Shown here piece after piece: positions 1 through 13,900 of a stretch of DNA of 64,000 nucleotides; positions within the stretch are counted from its first letter, which is position 1, and each line of letters opens with the position of its first letter. The notes beneath the pieces were generated by a model that saw only the letters and a program-made list of their open reading frames with translations, did not search any database and was not told the DNA's origin. The translations under genes were made by a program, and so were the position numbers. The stretch spans positions 12,806,440-12,870,439 of the forward strand of contig NC_049996.1 in NCBI RefSeq assembly GCF_000003815.2, given 5' to 3'. The stretch is from Branchiostoma floridae (taxonomy: Eukaryota > Chordata > Leptocardii > Amphioxiformes > Branchiostomatidae).

Positions 1-1830
1 AGCATTCTTGCATTCAGGCTTTGTAATTTATCTGTAGATGCTTTAGAAATCTTTTATTACAGCGTGGCAAACACATTATACTGTAAAGTAGATGAAACTG
101 TTGGTCCACATCTTGTACCTGGTGCCAGGTTGCACAAGATGTCAGCAAAATAAATCAAGAGTGACAGTCTGTCTTCTGGGGGAGGTAGGGTGATGACAAG
201 TGGACACAGGCCCCGGAATCTGCATACATGTACAAGTAGTAGTCACTGTAATCGTCATAGTCACTGTAGAATGATGTAAAAATTTTGCATGTATAAATTT
301 GTGAAACGTGTTCTCATGCCAGCTTTTTGACTGGACTATAAAGTTATTGTGACGTGTTTACTAGAAAACCAATTGCACCAAACTTTGTGGTTAGATATTT
401 CGGCACTCAAAGATGAAAGCTGTAATTTTGAAGTTGTTGTGTTTATATCTCCTATCCTTTGAAGTTTGCTGCACCTGACACCTGTTATACTGAGTTGCCA
501 GAATTTTTTTAATGTTAGAGTTCATGTTTTTGCTACATATTTAAGAGCTGTCGGCACGACTGGTGTTTACCAGTTGAAGTGTAATGTAAAGCTGATTCAA
601 GTAAGAAAGCGACCAATATGTCTAATGGAAAGATACAAAACAGATGGGTCCCTGGGACATTATTCTGTTCCAGCTGGGTTTGTGACCTGACAGTGTGTCA
701 ACATCCTCTTCTAGAGGCCATATACTGTAAATTCACTTTTTTTTCATGGTAGAAATGTTGATGGAAGTGCTGCCCCTATGGCCGGTGAGGCTATGGGACC
801 GGTGAGGAGGAGGAGAAATAGACAGAATATTTTTGCGGTGTTTTGAATTTTTGGTTGCAACAATTCTGTATTCTACATTGAAAATGCATATCTGCAGTAT
901 CATGATTCTTGGTAGAGGGATCATTGCCAAATCTGTGAAAATGTTTATTGCGAAGTTCAAGTTTATGTTTATTGATATGCTCATATGTTTTTATGGCCAA
1001 TTTCAAGTTCATGTGTCATGTTTACTGCATAATAAAACAGTTTCTACCAAAACATCCCCACTTGACTTGCTTTGTCAATGCCAGTTTGTGTAAACTTTAA
1101 TGTGTTGCAATGGGGAATTTTCGTATAGTATAAAAGTGTTTTTGGCGAAAACAAGAGGTTTTGTCAAAAACAACATTGCTGCAAATATTTCCAGATTTAC
1201 AGTAGGATGTAGTGCCCCCACTGCGTAGAGGTGTGAGATCTTGATGACATTGGAGCTTGTATTACATTCCGATCAAGGATGAGTCAAATGGGATGACCCT
1301 CACTTCTTGGAAAGACCAAGTTTGTGGGACAGTTTCCAATGATGCAATGAAATGTTTACTGAATTTAGAAGCTGACATGGTGGGTTGTTGAAATTGCATT
1401 GTAACGTCTTAGATTTGAAAGGGAGTTGCCAAATGCCAGGAAGGAAATAACGAAAGAAATTAATAACTACTGACAAATGTTTATTTAGTTGTTGTAGAAA
1501 GGCTAGATGTTACATATAGATGGTCCTGAAATGTTCTCAAGGAAGCTCAATGCATTACAAGTGACCATATTTTAAATTTTTACATAAGGGCGACCTGGCC
1601 AATATGACCACAACCACTTTTTGCTGGTCCTGTAGAAAATTCCCCATTGACACCAATCAAGAAGAATTTTCTACATGGACCAAATTTTTTCAGTACCCTG
1701 AGTGGTTTCTTGGGCAGTTTAACTGTGTATGTAGGGATAAAAATAGACTTTGATGACAATGTACAAAGATTGAAGACACAGAATGAGAGTAGTAAGACTC
1801 ATGGTGACATTATTCCTATGTTTTCATCAG
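1..1830. other. Upstream or first-intron sequence without a recognised exon
   Basis: No LA, EGF or YWTD coding block occurs here on either strand. The segment should hold intron, and perhaps promoter and the signal-peptide exon, of the receptor gene. A 21-codon hydrophobic reading frame at 413-478 resembles a signal peptide but has no usable splice donor. The words ctgtaaat at 725 and atttacag near 1193 hint at an old degenerate MITE, but the interior does not match the intact copies. Confidence 0.6.
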
Positions 1831-1938
1831 GTTGTACAGATTCTCAGTTCACCTGTGCCAATGGTCGCTGTATCGACTCTGACTGGAGATGTGACGGCAC
1901 AGACGACTGCTTCGATAACTCAGATGAACAGTCATGTA
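1831..1938 (+). CDS. LRP2: Exon 1: LA repeat 1 (cluster I)
   Basis: The exon lies between ttttcatcag and gtaagtgc, phase 1-1. It encodes one complete LA repeat with six cysteines and the calcium box [13 protein letters not shown]. It is the first LA repeat visible, which makes cluster I seven repeats long. Confidence 0.9.
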
Positions 1939-4900
1939 GTAAGTGCCCATGTTACCAGTCTCACTCTGCCTTCATGAAATACCTCATAATTGTTGCTATG
2001 GCAATTTGAAAATGAAGATTAGGACTAGGACTTGTAACATGAGAATGAAGTTTTATATGATTTATGAAGTCATAGTAAATAAAGAACAATCGCTTGTCTA
2101 TAAAACTGGTAAGTACAAGTACTAGTGTGTCAGTTTTTTAAGGATAGGTTGTGGCCAGCTTTCTGGTAGATTGTTTATCATAGAACACCTTCAATCACCT
2201 TTGAATCTCTAGTTAAAAAGAAGGAGTAAAGACTTAAAAGGAACCGCTACCCATACGTTTATGCCATTCAGAAGTTTTGCAATGATCGTTTTTCTCCCCA
2301 AGCATTCCCTGCCTGTGCTACGAATGAGTTCCAGTGTACAAACGGACAGTGCATCTCCCAAAGCTGGGTCTGTGATGGCGAGACTGACTGTCCCGACAAT
2401 GCAGATGAAAATCAGAGCTGTCGTAAGTCTTACTTAACTTGAAGATGAAACTTCAGTGTATTACTTCTAAACTACAGTACGTCTGAGTTGCAGTAATGAT
2501 CAAGTTCACCAGATGGCATTTTTGACTGTGGATAGATGTGAATTAAAACAAAATCTAACTTTTTTAAGTTATCAGAAAAAGTTATTGACCAAGAAATGAT
2601 AGGGGGAAACAACTCGTTATGTTAGCACTCTGCTGAATTCTATTCAAGATACTAGACTAGACAAGATACAACACATTTGAGTTGCAGTTATCATTAAGTT
2701 CACAAGATGTCAGTTTTGTCTGTAAAAAAATCTGAATGAAATCTTAAGAAAAAGTATAGAATGGGGGAATTAACAACCTGTTTCGATGCCTTTTGCCATT
2801 CCACTGTTTAAGATACTAGACTGATAGCAATATATCTTCACCTTTTGTCAATAAGAAATGATGTTTGATGTCTTGTTTGTTTGTTTGTTGCAGCACCGAG
2901 AACATGTAGGTCAGACCAGTTCACCTGTACGAACGGCAGGTGCATACCTCAGAACTACAGGTGTGACCGTGTGAGCGACTGTACAGATGGCAGTGATGAG
3001 GGGAGCCAGTGCTGTGAGTGCTGCTTGATATTAAACTTGAATCAACTGTAACCACCAACATACATGCATAGTTTTGATATTTAATTTCTGCTTGTACTAA
3101 CCTTATCTTTGTTGACAAAGTGGGACCTTTTAAGTTATAAAGTTGAGCTGTAATGCTCTTGTCAGAATGTTTCTTACTCTCATTGTCATTACTATTGTCA
3201 GAAGGTTGTCGAACCTCAAAATCGCTCCTGAGTTAAGCAAATATTTCACCTTAAAGTCTACTCTGTTCCATTGACTGGGGCTCATTGACCTGCGAATGTT
3301 GACCAATCTCTAAAAATGGTGCAATGATTGAGAGAGTACCAACCTACTGACCAAAATGTAATTTAGAAATCTCAGACTCGTTATCCAATCAAATATCCTG
3401 CTGTGAAAGGACTGTGAAACAGAACCTTCCTCTGAGCAGCTACCTTCAAAAGATAAAAAGTTTACAAATTATAAATATTGCAAAAGGTGATGAGAGAAGG
3501 GATATGATGCTTTTCACACTTTGGCTATTTTCCCCCTGCCACATACAGCGTACCCGACATGTTCGTCGTCCCAGCTACGGTGTAACAACAGTGCGTGTTA
3601 CAACTCCAACCAGCGCTGTGATGGCAACATGGACTGTCGAGATGGGTCTGACGAGTTCAACTGTAGTAAGTACCGGTGTATAATCATTCTCTAGATATTC
3701 CAAAGAGTCATAAAGAGAGTGTTGTAAGGTGGCAATATTGTAAACTTACACTTTTGTGATAGGAGGGAAAATGAGGAATTTCGAACTCGTTGTTAAAACA
3801 GGCCTGTAGTACAATAGTAATACATTGGAAATGCATATTTGTGGTGGAGAAGTCACTGCCCAAAAAAGCAAAACAAAAGATAAGACCATAGCAAAAGTTT
3901 CAAGATTTACAGAAATTCATGCAGTCATGTGAATGTGGTTTTTCTTTCATATTTCATCATCACTGTTGGATTGCTGGAATGAGCATCTTGGTCAGTGAGT
4001 TCTGATCTGAACAAGGGTCCTGCCCACTCTAAACTGCACCATTGAGACTGAGATTTACCTTTTTTTCTTGACTTTTTCCAGCCACCATTCGATGCCAGTC
4101 TGGACAGTTCACCTGTATGAATGGTCAGTGTGTGCCCGGCAGCTACGAGTGTGACCACGATAACGACTGTGGGGATGGTTCAGATGAGCACGATGACTGT
4201 GGTAGGTTCTTTCTCAATGTCAATGTCCTTTAAGTACCCTTACAAGAGATCACCTCTTCTTTAATTATCCTCCTTGAAAATCTCAAACAAAATTGGCCAC
4301 TGCAATTAAAGAAAAAGCTGCTAGGGAGTCCAAGTACGTACATTCCACTTCTTTATAAGCCCAAGAGCCATATATATTTGAAAAATCATGACCATAGCAT
4401 GTCCATGATAGCAAAATCAGCAGTCCTGTAACATAACTGTAGAAAGCCCCAGGGGACAATAATTTCTTTATTTTGCTAACACCTCTCACCATACAAAAGA
4501 TCCTTCCAATCCTCCTAAATTATGCAGTTCACAAACAAACAAACAGACATACTGGTAAAGTTAAATACATTTCTGCTATGACCTTTTGTTGCATAGACAG
4601 CAAGTACAATGTCAAGCAAGTTTTCTTCGTTTAATATTTGAAATTCTTGGATCTAACACTGACAATCTTTTTCTGCAGTCTTCCCCACATGTAGCGGAGA
4701 CCAGTTCACGTGTCAGAACGGGCGCTGTGTACCCCAGGAGTACATCTGTGACCTTGACAATGACTGTGGTGATGCTAGCGATGAGATGTCTTGCTGTAAG
4801 TGTCATCACTTCTACTTATTTGACTTAGTACTAAAAATTATTACTAGTTGTGAGTTTTTTCAATCCTTAATACGGATCAAAAGCACACGGTATTTAGTAA

Positions 4901-7900
4901 TTGTCACGTGAGAAGGTCTAAAGAACCCTCAAAAGTATATCAGTTCTTACTTAAGAAGTTGAAAATATCTTTTGGTTTTGTTTCTTCATTTTGGTTAGAA
5001 TGTAATTACAAGGAAAAATTGTAGTATTAGGCAATGCCGTATTTGGGTTTTAGAAGGTTCAAATATGTACAGTTATCCCAAAAGAGAATTTTTCTACTAA
5101 GCTATAAGTTGCTTTGCTTTTAAAATTCTAACCAACAATTTAGAATTTGCTGTTGCTTTTATTGTTTTTGTGCTAGTGTATCTATTGCCAACACTCCCTA
5201 TCCGTCAGACTAACCATGTTTTTACTGTGCTATCCAGTGCCGACACCCCCAGCCTGTCAGCCTGACCAGTGGGCCTGCCCTAACACCACCCAGTGTATCC
5301 AGATCTCACAGCTATGTGACGGGCAGTCAGACTGTCCTAACAACATGGACGAAAGCAGGCCTGGATTCTCTTGCAGTAAGTACAGTTAACTGTTGCACAT
5401 CTTATTATAAATCCTTACCTGATCCAGTAATGGAAATAGAATTAAACTGAAGGTAGATGATTTTAACCATTTTACCTCTCTCACTTCTGTATCTCTTTTC
5501 CCTTGAATTGACTCTTGCCATAGGTTCCTCGAACTGCGGAACGTTGGCATGTGAACACCGTTGTCGTGCCTCGCCCGATGGAGGGATCTGTTACTGTCAG
5601 CCTGGGTATCAGGTTGCCAGTGACAACAGGACTTGTGAAGGCAAGTACTTTGATATCAACTTGTAGTCATCCTATAGCTAGACCCTGCTCATACTAGGTT
5701 TTGTGAATTGGGATTCACCCAGTGAAAGGACTGGTTTCAATTCTACAATCTTGGCCTGCATGAAGGTCTGTGATCCTGGTGTGAATGGAATTGTAATTTC
5801 TACTTTTTTCAAAAGCATTTGTTTTGAAGTATTTGTTCTCCATCACAGCAAATTTAAGATTCTACTTGTTCTACAATTATAGTTCCCCTATGTTCTACAA
5901 TGGAATTTCAATGTTGACCCAAATAATCACCACTTAAGATGTTCTTGAAACTAAAAGTAAAAGCATTGTAGAGTCAACGTTGAATCACTTGACTTGTGTA
6001 TTGATGAAAGTTTGACTTTCAGTTAATGAGATACTCAATATAAAGGTGTCTCAAGCAATTGGATGAATCTTAAAACAGTCAGACATTTAGAAAGCATTCG
6101 GTGTTATTTGACAGTGACTTGTGATGTATTAAAGAATAACTGTCCTGTCTTTGACCAATGACAGATTTTGATGAGTGTTCTGTGTGGGGCACGTGTGACC
6201 AGATGTGCACCAACGTACCCAGCACCTACCGCTGCTCCTGTGCTGAGGGATACGTGCTGGAGTCTAGACGGCACTGTCGAGCTTCAACACAGAGTTAGTA
6301 TTTCTCTCTCTTTACTCCTTCAAGCAGGGAAGTGTCAAACTGATAAATTACATGTATGGGTGGAGATGGCAGTCTGGTATAATTTCAGATTCTGCTGGTT
6401 GAGATACTTGTATCATTTGCAGTTTGTTCACAAAGTTGGGATCAGGATGCTAGGGATGTGATAATGTTCCATTTGTAAATCTGAGTTTCAACTCATTCTA
6501 TTGATCTCAAGTGACATGAATCAAAGTTGAAAAGTTCTGATTGTGTTTTAAGGGAATGTCCACTTGCACTAAAAGATTTCCAGACTCCGATTGGGATCTC
6601 TACCAATACAATTGTTGAGTGTACCGATTGTACGATCCTGGTAAAATCATTGATTATATTGGCAGTCGACAGACCAAGATCATAGTCTCTACCAGCAGAA
6701 TCAGTGATTCTGCCAAATTGCAATATCTATATCCTGACATACATGTATGCATATTAAGTATTACATTGATTGAGTCTATTATCAAAAACTGTACACTTGA
6801 TGACATCTTATAATGAATTGAATGGTCCTCATTTTCATGACACTCAATTAGTACCTAGTTGGAGCTCAGTCCTGAAATTCCTCATTATCTGATGATATTA
6901 TGAGTGTAATGTCTCCTTTATTGTTATTTCCTCAGCTGCTCAACCTCAGATTATCTTTTCTAACGGAAGAAGCATCTTGTCGACTGATCTCCATGGTAAC
7001 AACATGCGATACATCATGTCCGCCTCATCCACTAGTACGTCCAACGTGCTGGGGATAGACTACCACTACAACGAAAACCTGCTCTTCTGGTCAGACTCCA
7101 TCAACAATAAGGTATGTTTTTGTTGTTTCTTTTTCTAGTTTATGGCATTGTATGGCTGAGTGCTTAGCATAGCAGACATGAGATTGAAGGGCTACAGGTT
7201 CCATTGCTGGTATGTCTGGCTAAACATTGGGAAAGGTGCATTGCATGGCTTTCCTCACTCCACACTAGGTTTGGGAGGTAAAAGGCCCAATGTGAGGTAT
7301 ACAAAACAACAAGAGGAATTTAAAACCTACTGGTAACATTACTGTATACACTATATGTCATTCTTGCTACCTCCAGCTGTTTTTCATGTTGGCTCAAATA
7401 AAGTTCCACTAAATGGGATTATGCGTCACCAGCGTCTTTTCTGAACATGTGGCATAAGTGTGTACGGTTAGCTTGAGGTTGTCCTTTCCCAGGTACTCTA
7501 CCTCCAGCTTTTCTGTTAGCTTGAATGGATATTTAAAGATTATGTTTTTCTTTAATACTGTAGTAGCTACACTACTCGCACATACAACCTGAAGACATTT
7601 GCTGCCCTACAATATCTGTACTTGGCATGACATTTCGATAAATGTTTTCTTCACCTAGATCTTCCGCTCCAACATGGATGGTTCCAACCAGCGTGAGATC
7701 CTCAACATCGGCCTGGAGACCCCCGAGGGCCTGGCGGTGGACTGGATTGGCCGGAAGCTGTACCTGGGGGAGAGCGGCACCAACAGGATCCGAGATCTGT
7801 AACCTGGACGGGACGATGCGAGCAACTCTGGTGGCAGAGGACATCGACCAACCAAGGGGGATTGCACTCGACCCTTCTGTGGGGTAGGAAAGAAAAAAGT

Positions 7901-10900
7901 TGTTTTGCCACAGCAGACCTTGAAACTTTTGGGGTGGTTTTTTGCTGTGACCACTCCACTGCAAACTCATGACACTACAAATTTTTTATGCCGCAAATAC
8001 GTCTCCTTTGTATAGCTACTATAATGCAGAAAAACTTCGACCACAAATTTAGAACACTTTGAAAACCTTCTTTTCCCTTTTACTGTGAAAAAGAACCACT
8101 GTCGAAGTATGCTGCTATGATGTACAGTCCAGGATAGAGGGAATCTAAAAGGTTTCACGATTTCAGGTCTCTGTAGAAAATGTTTTAAAGGTCACAGATT
8201 TTGTACATTCCATATATTGTACAAAATGCTGTCTTCTTTCTGACAAATAATTAGTGGGCCACTGGTTCCAATATAGAGGTACTGACTACTACATTTTGTA
8301 TAACACATGTTGTACACATGTTGATATGATAAGGTTGTTTCAGCAGTATTTTGGATGTTTGAAAAACAGATACATGTTCTGGAGTGACTGGGGGAGCACG
8401 CCGAAGATCGAGAGAGCGTACATGGACGGCAGTAACAGGTTTAACCTGGTGGACACCAGAATCAGCTGGGCGGCAGGAGTGACGCTGGACTATGTGAACA
8501 AGAGGGTGTACTGGGCAGACGGGAGACTGGATGTACTGGAAACGGTCAGATATGATGGCACTGACAGGTACAGCTGTTATTGAACCTACAGTCAAACTGG
8601 TGACACTTCTACATAATGCTCCTGTTACACAGTCAACAAGCTTTAATGTTTTAAACAAAGACAAATGTAGTTCGCGAGTTTTCTCGCTCTTGTTGATTTT
8701 ATTACTTTTAGCACGTGATCTCAGGGACATGGGACTGAAGTAATGAGTCAAAAATCTACCCCAACTATTGAACAAGGCTTCGGACATGCGAACATCAGCT
8801 AATCTCTAAAAATTGTGCAAGAGTTCAGGGAACACTGGGCGTATCATTATTTTGTAAACGGTCAGACATTTTAGATAGCATGCACCATCTTTTGTCAGCA
8901 TTTAGCCATTGAAAATATTTCCTTAAACTTTGCAGAAAAACGATAGTGTCAGGAAGCCAGGGCCTCCATGTGATACCTCACCCATACGACGTGACGTTGT
9001 TCGAGAACTACGTGTACTTCTCTGATTGGACAAGAATGGGAGTTGTCCGCATCAACAAGTTTGACGGAACAGGAACTGACGAGACGATCGTCCATGAAAC
9101 CACTGTAAGACCGTATGGGGTTGTCTCAGTTCATCCTGTCAGACAAATGCAAGGTAAATATGTATAGAATAATTTATTAAATCCAAGATATCAGGGATTG
9201 TGTGACGTACATGTTACAAGACAGCAATGAAAATCTCTACTAGCAAGAATAGGAGTTGCCAACAGTACTGCATTTTTAAGTTCACAATTTCATGTGCAAT
9301 TATATTTGTCAAATCTGACTGATCAAAACGTTTCAACGGATCATGGTCATTGGTCATTATTTGTTGCATCATATTTTAGATCTACCATGATATCACACTG
9401 TACAGCAATATTCACTGCAAATGAACTTAGACTAGTAAGAAGTCATGTATAAGCAATAAATATCATTTTCTAGCTGATGCCTCAATCTCAGTATACATGT
9501 ACAATGCTCTGTATTCTTCTACAAAATGTATGTCAGTGCACTTAATTAGTTTATACTCAATTTTTTTGCATTCTTTATTCCAGTAACTAGTCCATGTGGA
9601 AACAACAATGGCGGATGTTCGCAGATGTGCGTGCTGAGCCATCGGTCAGACAATGATGGTCTGGGTTACCGCTGTATGTGTCAGACAGGGTACGAGCTGG
9701 CTCCTGACAACAGAAACTGTACCAGTAAGTAAAAATTTGAAAGTTTTCTCCTGATCCCTTGTTGTCATTTTGGGCTCTTGTATGTGGTGTGGCAACAGAT
9801 GGCCAAGTGGACATAAGATCTAGAGTTCAATTTCTTACATTACTGGCTAGACATTGTGTCTTTGGGAAAGGTATATCGCTCTATCCAAGTGTAGAATGGA
9901 TACCCGACTTTTGCTTGGGAGGTGAAAGGTGGCAAAAGGAGGGAGATGGGCTCTGCCTTCTAATTTAACAAACACAGTACCCTAGACTCAGTAGATAACA
10001 ACCCACAACCAAAATTGCCTCAAAAAGGCTATGGGACCCATCTTCGTGCTTCAGTTGTACTTAATATGTTAGGAAAGGAAATGAATTGGTTTCGCCCTAA
10101 GTGAAGATCTATTTTCTGTAATGGTTGGTAAGAAGCATCTTTTCTCTCTCCCAGGACTGGACAAGTTCTTGCTCTTCTCCTCGCGATATGCCGTGCGAGG
10201 AATCCCGCTGGACCCCATGCAGAGCGTGGACGCCATGATGCCCGTCCTGGGACTGCGGTCCTTCTACATCGGCATGGACTTCGATGTGCAGGAGAGGATG
10301 ATCTACTACTCTGACACTAACCAGGACCAGATCTACCGCATTAAGACAGATGGAACAGGTCACAAGTTTTAAAGTTTTTAAAGACTTTTAAAGTTTTTAA
10401 AGACTTTTAAGTCTTTTTTTAGGGGTTTAAAAACCCCTAAGCAAAACCTGCCAACTCTAGCCCTTTTTTGGATGGACTTCTTGCAAGCATTTCAAGTGAT
10501 CAAAATGTTCTAGGATCGTTCCATGTATGTCATGTTTTTCTTATTCCTGTTGTAATAGAACTAAAATGAAATCTAGGTCCCTATTTGACGGATCACCTTG
10601 GCCTAAATCTTGAAAAGACAAAAGAAGAGAACTTTTATAGACTGTAATCAGAAATACAACATAATGTTTCCTTTACATTTCATGCAGACAGTACCTGAAC
10701 ATAACTTGTGTCACAAAACTTTCTTAACTTTCTTGTTTAGAAATAATGTTAAATGCCTACCAACAGTGTACTTTATTTTACAGGTAAAGAGACTGTGGTG
10801 CCATCAAGAGCCATGGGCCCTGAAGGTCTGGCTCTGGACTGGAAGTCCAAACACCTGTACTTCACCGACAGTGTCTTCAATACAGTAAGTGTTAAATTAT

Positions 10901-13900
10901 TACCTTTGCTGAGAAGGTTATATTTTGGGTAGCACTTGTATAATATGAAAAACCAAATGACTTCTTTTGCAATCAACCTTGTCTATTCCTTAGTTGTAGT
11001 AAGGTTTGGTATGTACGTGATGTGTGATTTAACGTTTCTCTGTTCTTTGAAAGATCAACGTGGTGCACTTGGAAAATAGATGGAGGAAAGCCATTGCAAG
11101 TGTGAATGTTGGGAACCCTCGGGCAATCGTCATTGCACCACATAGCGGGTGAGTTGTGTTCAGTTCTCACAATTACACAAAAAATGCAAGCATAATACTG
11201 TCAAAACTGTATAACAACACCTACAAGAGCACATAACAAACACAAAACATGACAGGACATGTATCAAGCATGATCTAGAAAAAAAACTGTCAACAAAATT
11301 AAAGGCCTTTATCTTTCACATATAACATTAAATTTTGTACATGTACCTACAATGCATCTTGCTGCACATGAATTGTGCAATTCGTACTATGACTTTGCTT
11401 AATTGATATACTTCACCTTTCAAATTGTACAGATTATTGCATGTCCTTTTGTACACAGTGACTTCTTTGACCAATTTTTCATCAAAAGTATTCTGTTTGC
11501 TGAATCAGAAGAAGATACTCTTTTCCTTGCCACATAGATACATCTTTTGGACGGACTGGTCGCGTCCCGCCAGAATTGAGAGAGCATTGACAGATGGCTC
11601 CGAGCGTACCGTTATCGTCAACACCACCCTGGGATGGCCCAACGGACTGAGCATCGACTATCCCCAGCTCAAACTGTACTGGTGTGATGCCTTTTTCGAC
11701 AAGATAGAGTTTAGTAACTTCGGAGGACAGAATCGAGGGCGCTTGAATGTCAGATACATCAACCATCCATTTGGGGTTGTTGTTCATGAAGGTATGTGCA
11801 AGCAAACCTGGCCTAAGGCAACCACCTGCAGTCTCAAAGCTATTTAAAAACAATCTCGTTCAATTTAACATAGACTAAGTAAAGACGTGCATATACATGA
11901 TTGTATACTAATTGTTTTATTTTTATTCTTGGCCTATTGAAGTGCAGTGATTATAGATTTCACTGGTCTTATACAGTTTTTGTTATCCCAGGCAGAAGTA
12001 TATTGCAGAACTATATTGTAGCAAACATATTCCAATGATAAATGATTCTGCTTCTGGACAAAGAGAGTTCGAAATTCTACAGATGTTGTTGCTCAATGAG
12101 TTGCAGAATGAAAATGGTAATATGGCCAATAGAATAAGTTTCGGCTGTTATTAAATTTTGGAATAAAGAAACTCTTTTCTAAAATTTTTGATTTTTATTC
12201 AATGCAGATTATGTGTACTTCACGGACTGGAACACACGTTCCATTAATCGTGTGCGGAAGTCGGACGGCGGGAACCAACAAACAATTCGGCGTGGGATTC
12301 AGCAGCTGATGGAAGTGAGGGTGTTTGATCCAGCCAAGCAGAGCAACAGTAAGTCAGCTGTCTGCAGGATTCCTCACAGATTTTACTGTAGAGCAGGGAT
12401 TTTGAAAACTGACAAGGTGACCTTGTGGTTAGGGATGTTGATTTAAAATGTGAAGGTTCTGAAGTCCAGTCTCGAGCTTGCCCCAATGTTGTACCTTGGG
12501 GAAAGGCACTTAACAAGTACATGTACTTCTTCCCTCAACTCCAGTGAAAACAACTACCTATAGCTTCTCTGTCCTCTCAGAGATACTGTAAATGTATTTA
12601 AGTTCGCGGGGATTTAATTTCGTGGTAGCGGGAAAAGGGATGGTGGTTTTAAACTTGCGATAGCACCATGCACTGTAGTCTTTTACTGCGATGGAAAAAT
12701 GGTCGCGGTGGTTTTAAGTTCGCGGTGAAGCGGCCAACGTAAAAACCGCGAACATTAAACCACCGCGAAAGTTTCTGCATTTACAGTATATGTTCATGAA
12801 GTACTGTGATAACATTTTTCAAATTTCTACTTTAATCTCATAGGGGATACGTTGTGCACAATGGACGGTGGTTCGCGGAACGATTGTGACCAGTTCTGTT
12901 TCACGGTACGGTACAACCAGCGCAAGTGTGCGTGCGGCTACGGTTTCAGTCTGGACTCCGATGGCAGAACCTGCAACCCTGATCCTTCTAACCAACCACC
13001 GACCTCGCAGTGTCTCAGCAGTAAGTCTTACTACAGTACAAAAGTTACTCATTACAAACAACTCCATAGGTTTTGTAAACTGTCAAACATTTCAGATATC
13101 ATGAATATATGTTTCGTCATTAAAATCTTCAATTGATCCTCTGTTATGAAACATAGTTGTAATGAACTACTTTACATTCTGATCATTGGTTGCAATGGTA
13201 AAGAAGTGTCTAGAATTAGAAATGCGTCTGTGTACAGTAGTAGTTTTGTTTACAATTCTGAGGTTTTGTGGGAATTTAAAGTGAGGGAGATTATTCTCGT
13301 TATTAGGAGAATACAGAAGATACATTGAATTTGTGAGATGAAATATATTTATTACTTCTCAATTCATTTTCTGGTTATACAGTATACTTTTTCCTCAGCA
13401 ACAAACTCATGTTGCTAGTATGTTTTTTTGAACGTCGCTCTTGTTTATCTATCCGAAGGTTTTTCCTTCCCCTGCTCCAATGGGCGCTGTATCTACCGGT
13501 ACTACCGCTGTGATGGGGATGATGACTGCGGGGATAACTCTGATGAAGAAGGATGTGGAACAGGTCAGGGGGAGAACCTTGTAATTACTGTAAATCCTGA
13601 AATGTTCATGTTACTTTTATTTTTTCAATTATTGAAGTGATATCTCACTGTGAAATCATAAAACTTTGAATTTGGGTTTTGTAATAACAGTGGAAGTTGA
13701 TGGAACCTTCTTGGTATGTACTGTAATATTGTTCCAAATGCAAACTAAAAACACTGTGAAAAGCTCTTTTCCTGTCCTAAAGGAAATTTAAGACCCTGCA
13801 TGACTCCTGTTATATTTTAGCATGTATGATAGCATTTGGTGTGCCCATTACTATACAATGTAAATCTTAATGTTTTTTGTGATTCTATTTTCACATCTTT

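Noticed and set aside
413-478. 21-codon hydrophobic frame starting ATG AAA GCT, like a signal peptide
   Set aside because: It ends in a stop without a plausible GT donor in phase 1, which the next exon needs; kept only as a remark.
723-1205. Possible long mariner-like MITE between ctgtaaat and atttacag words
   Set aside because: Only eight bases at each end agree and the interior does not match the clear copies.
8251-8787. 178-codon minus-strand ORF opposite exon 12
   Set aside because: Shadow of the receptor exon; no domain and no homologous feel.
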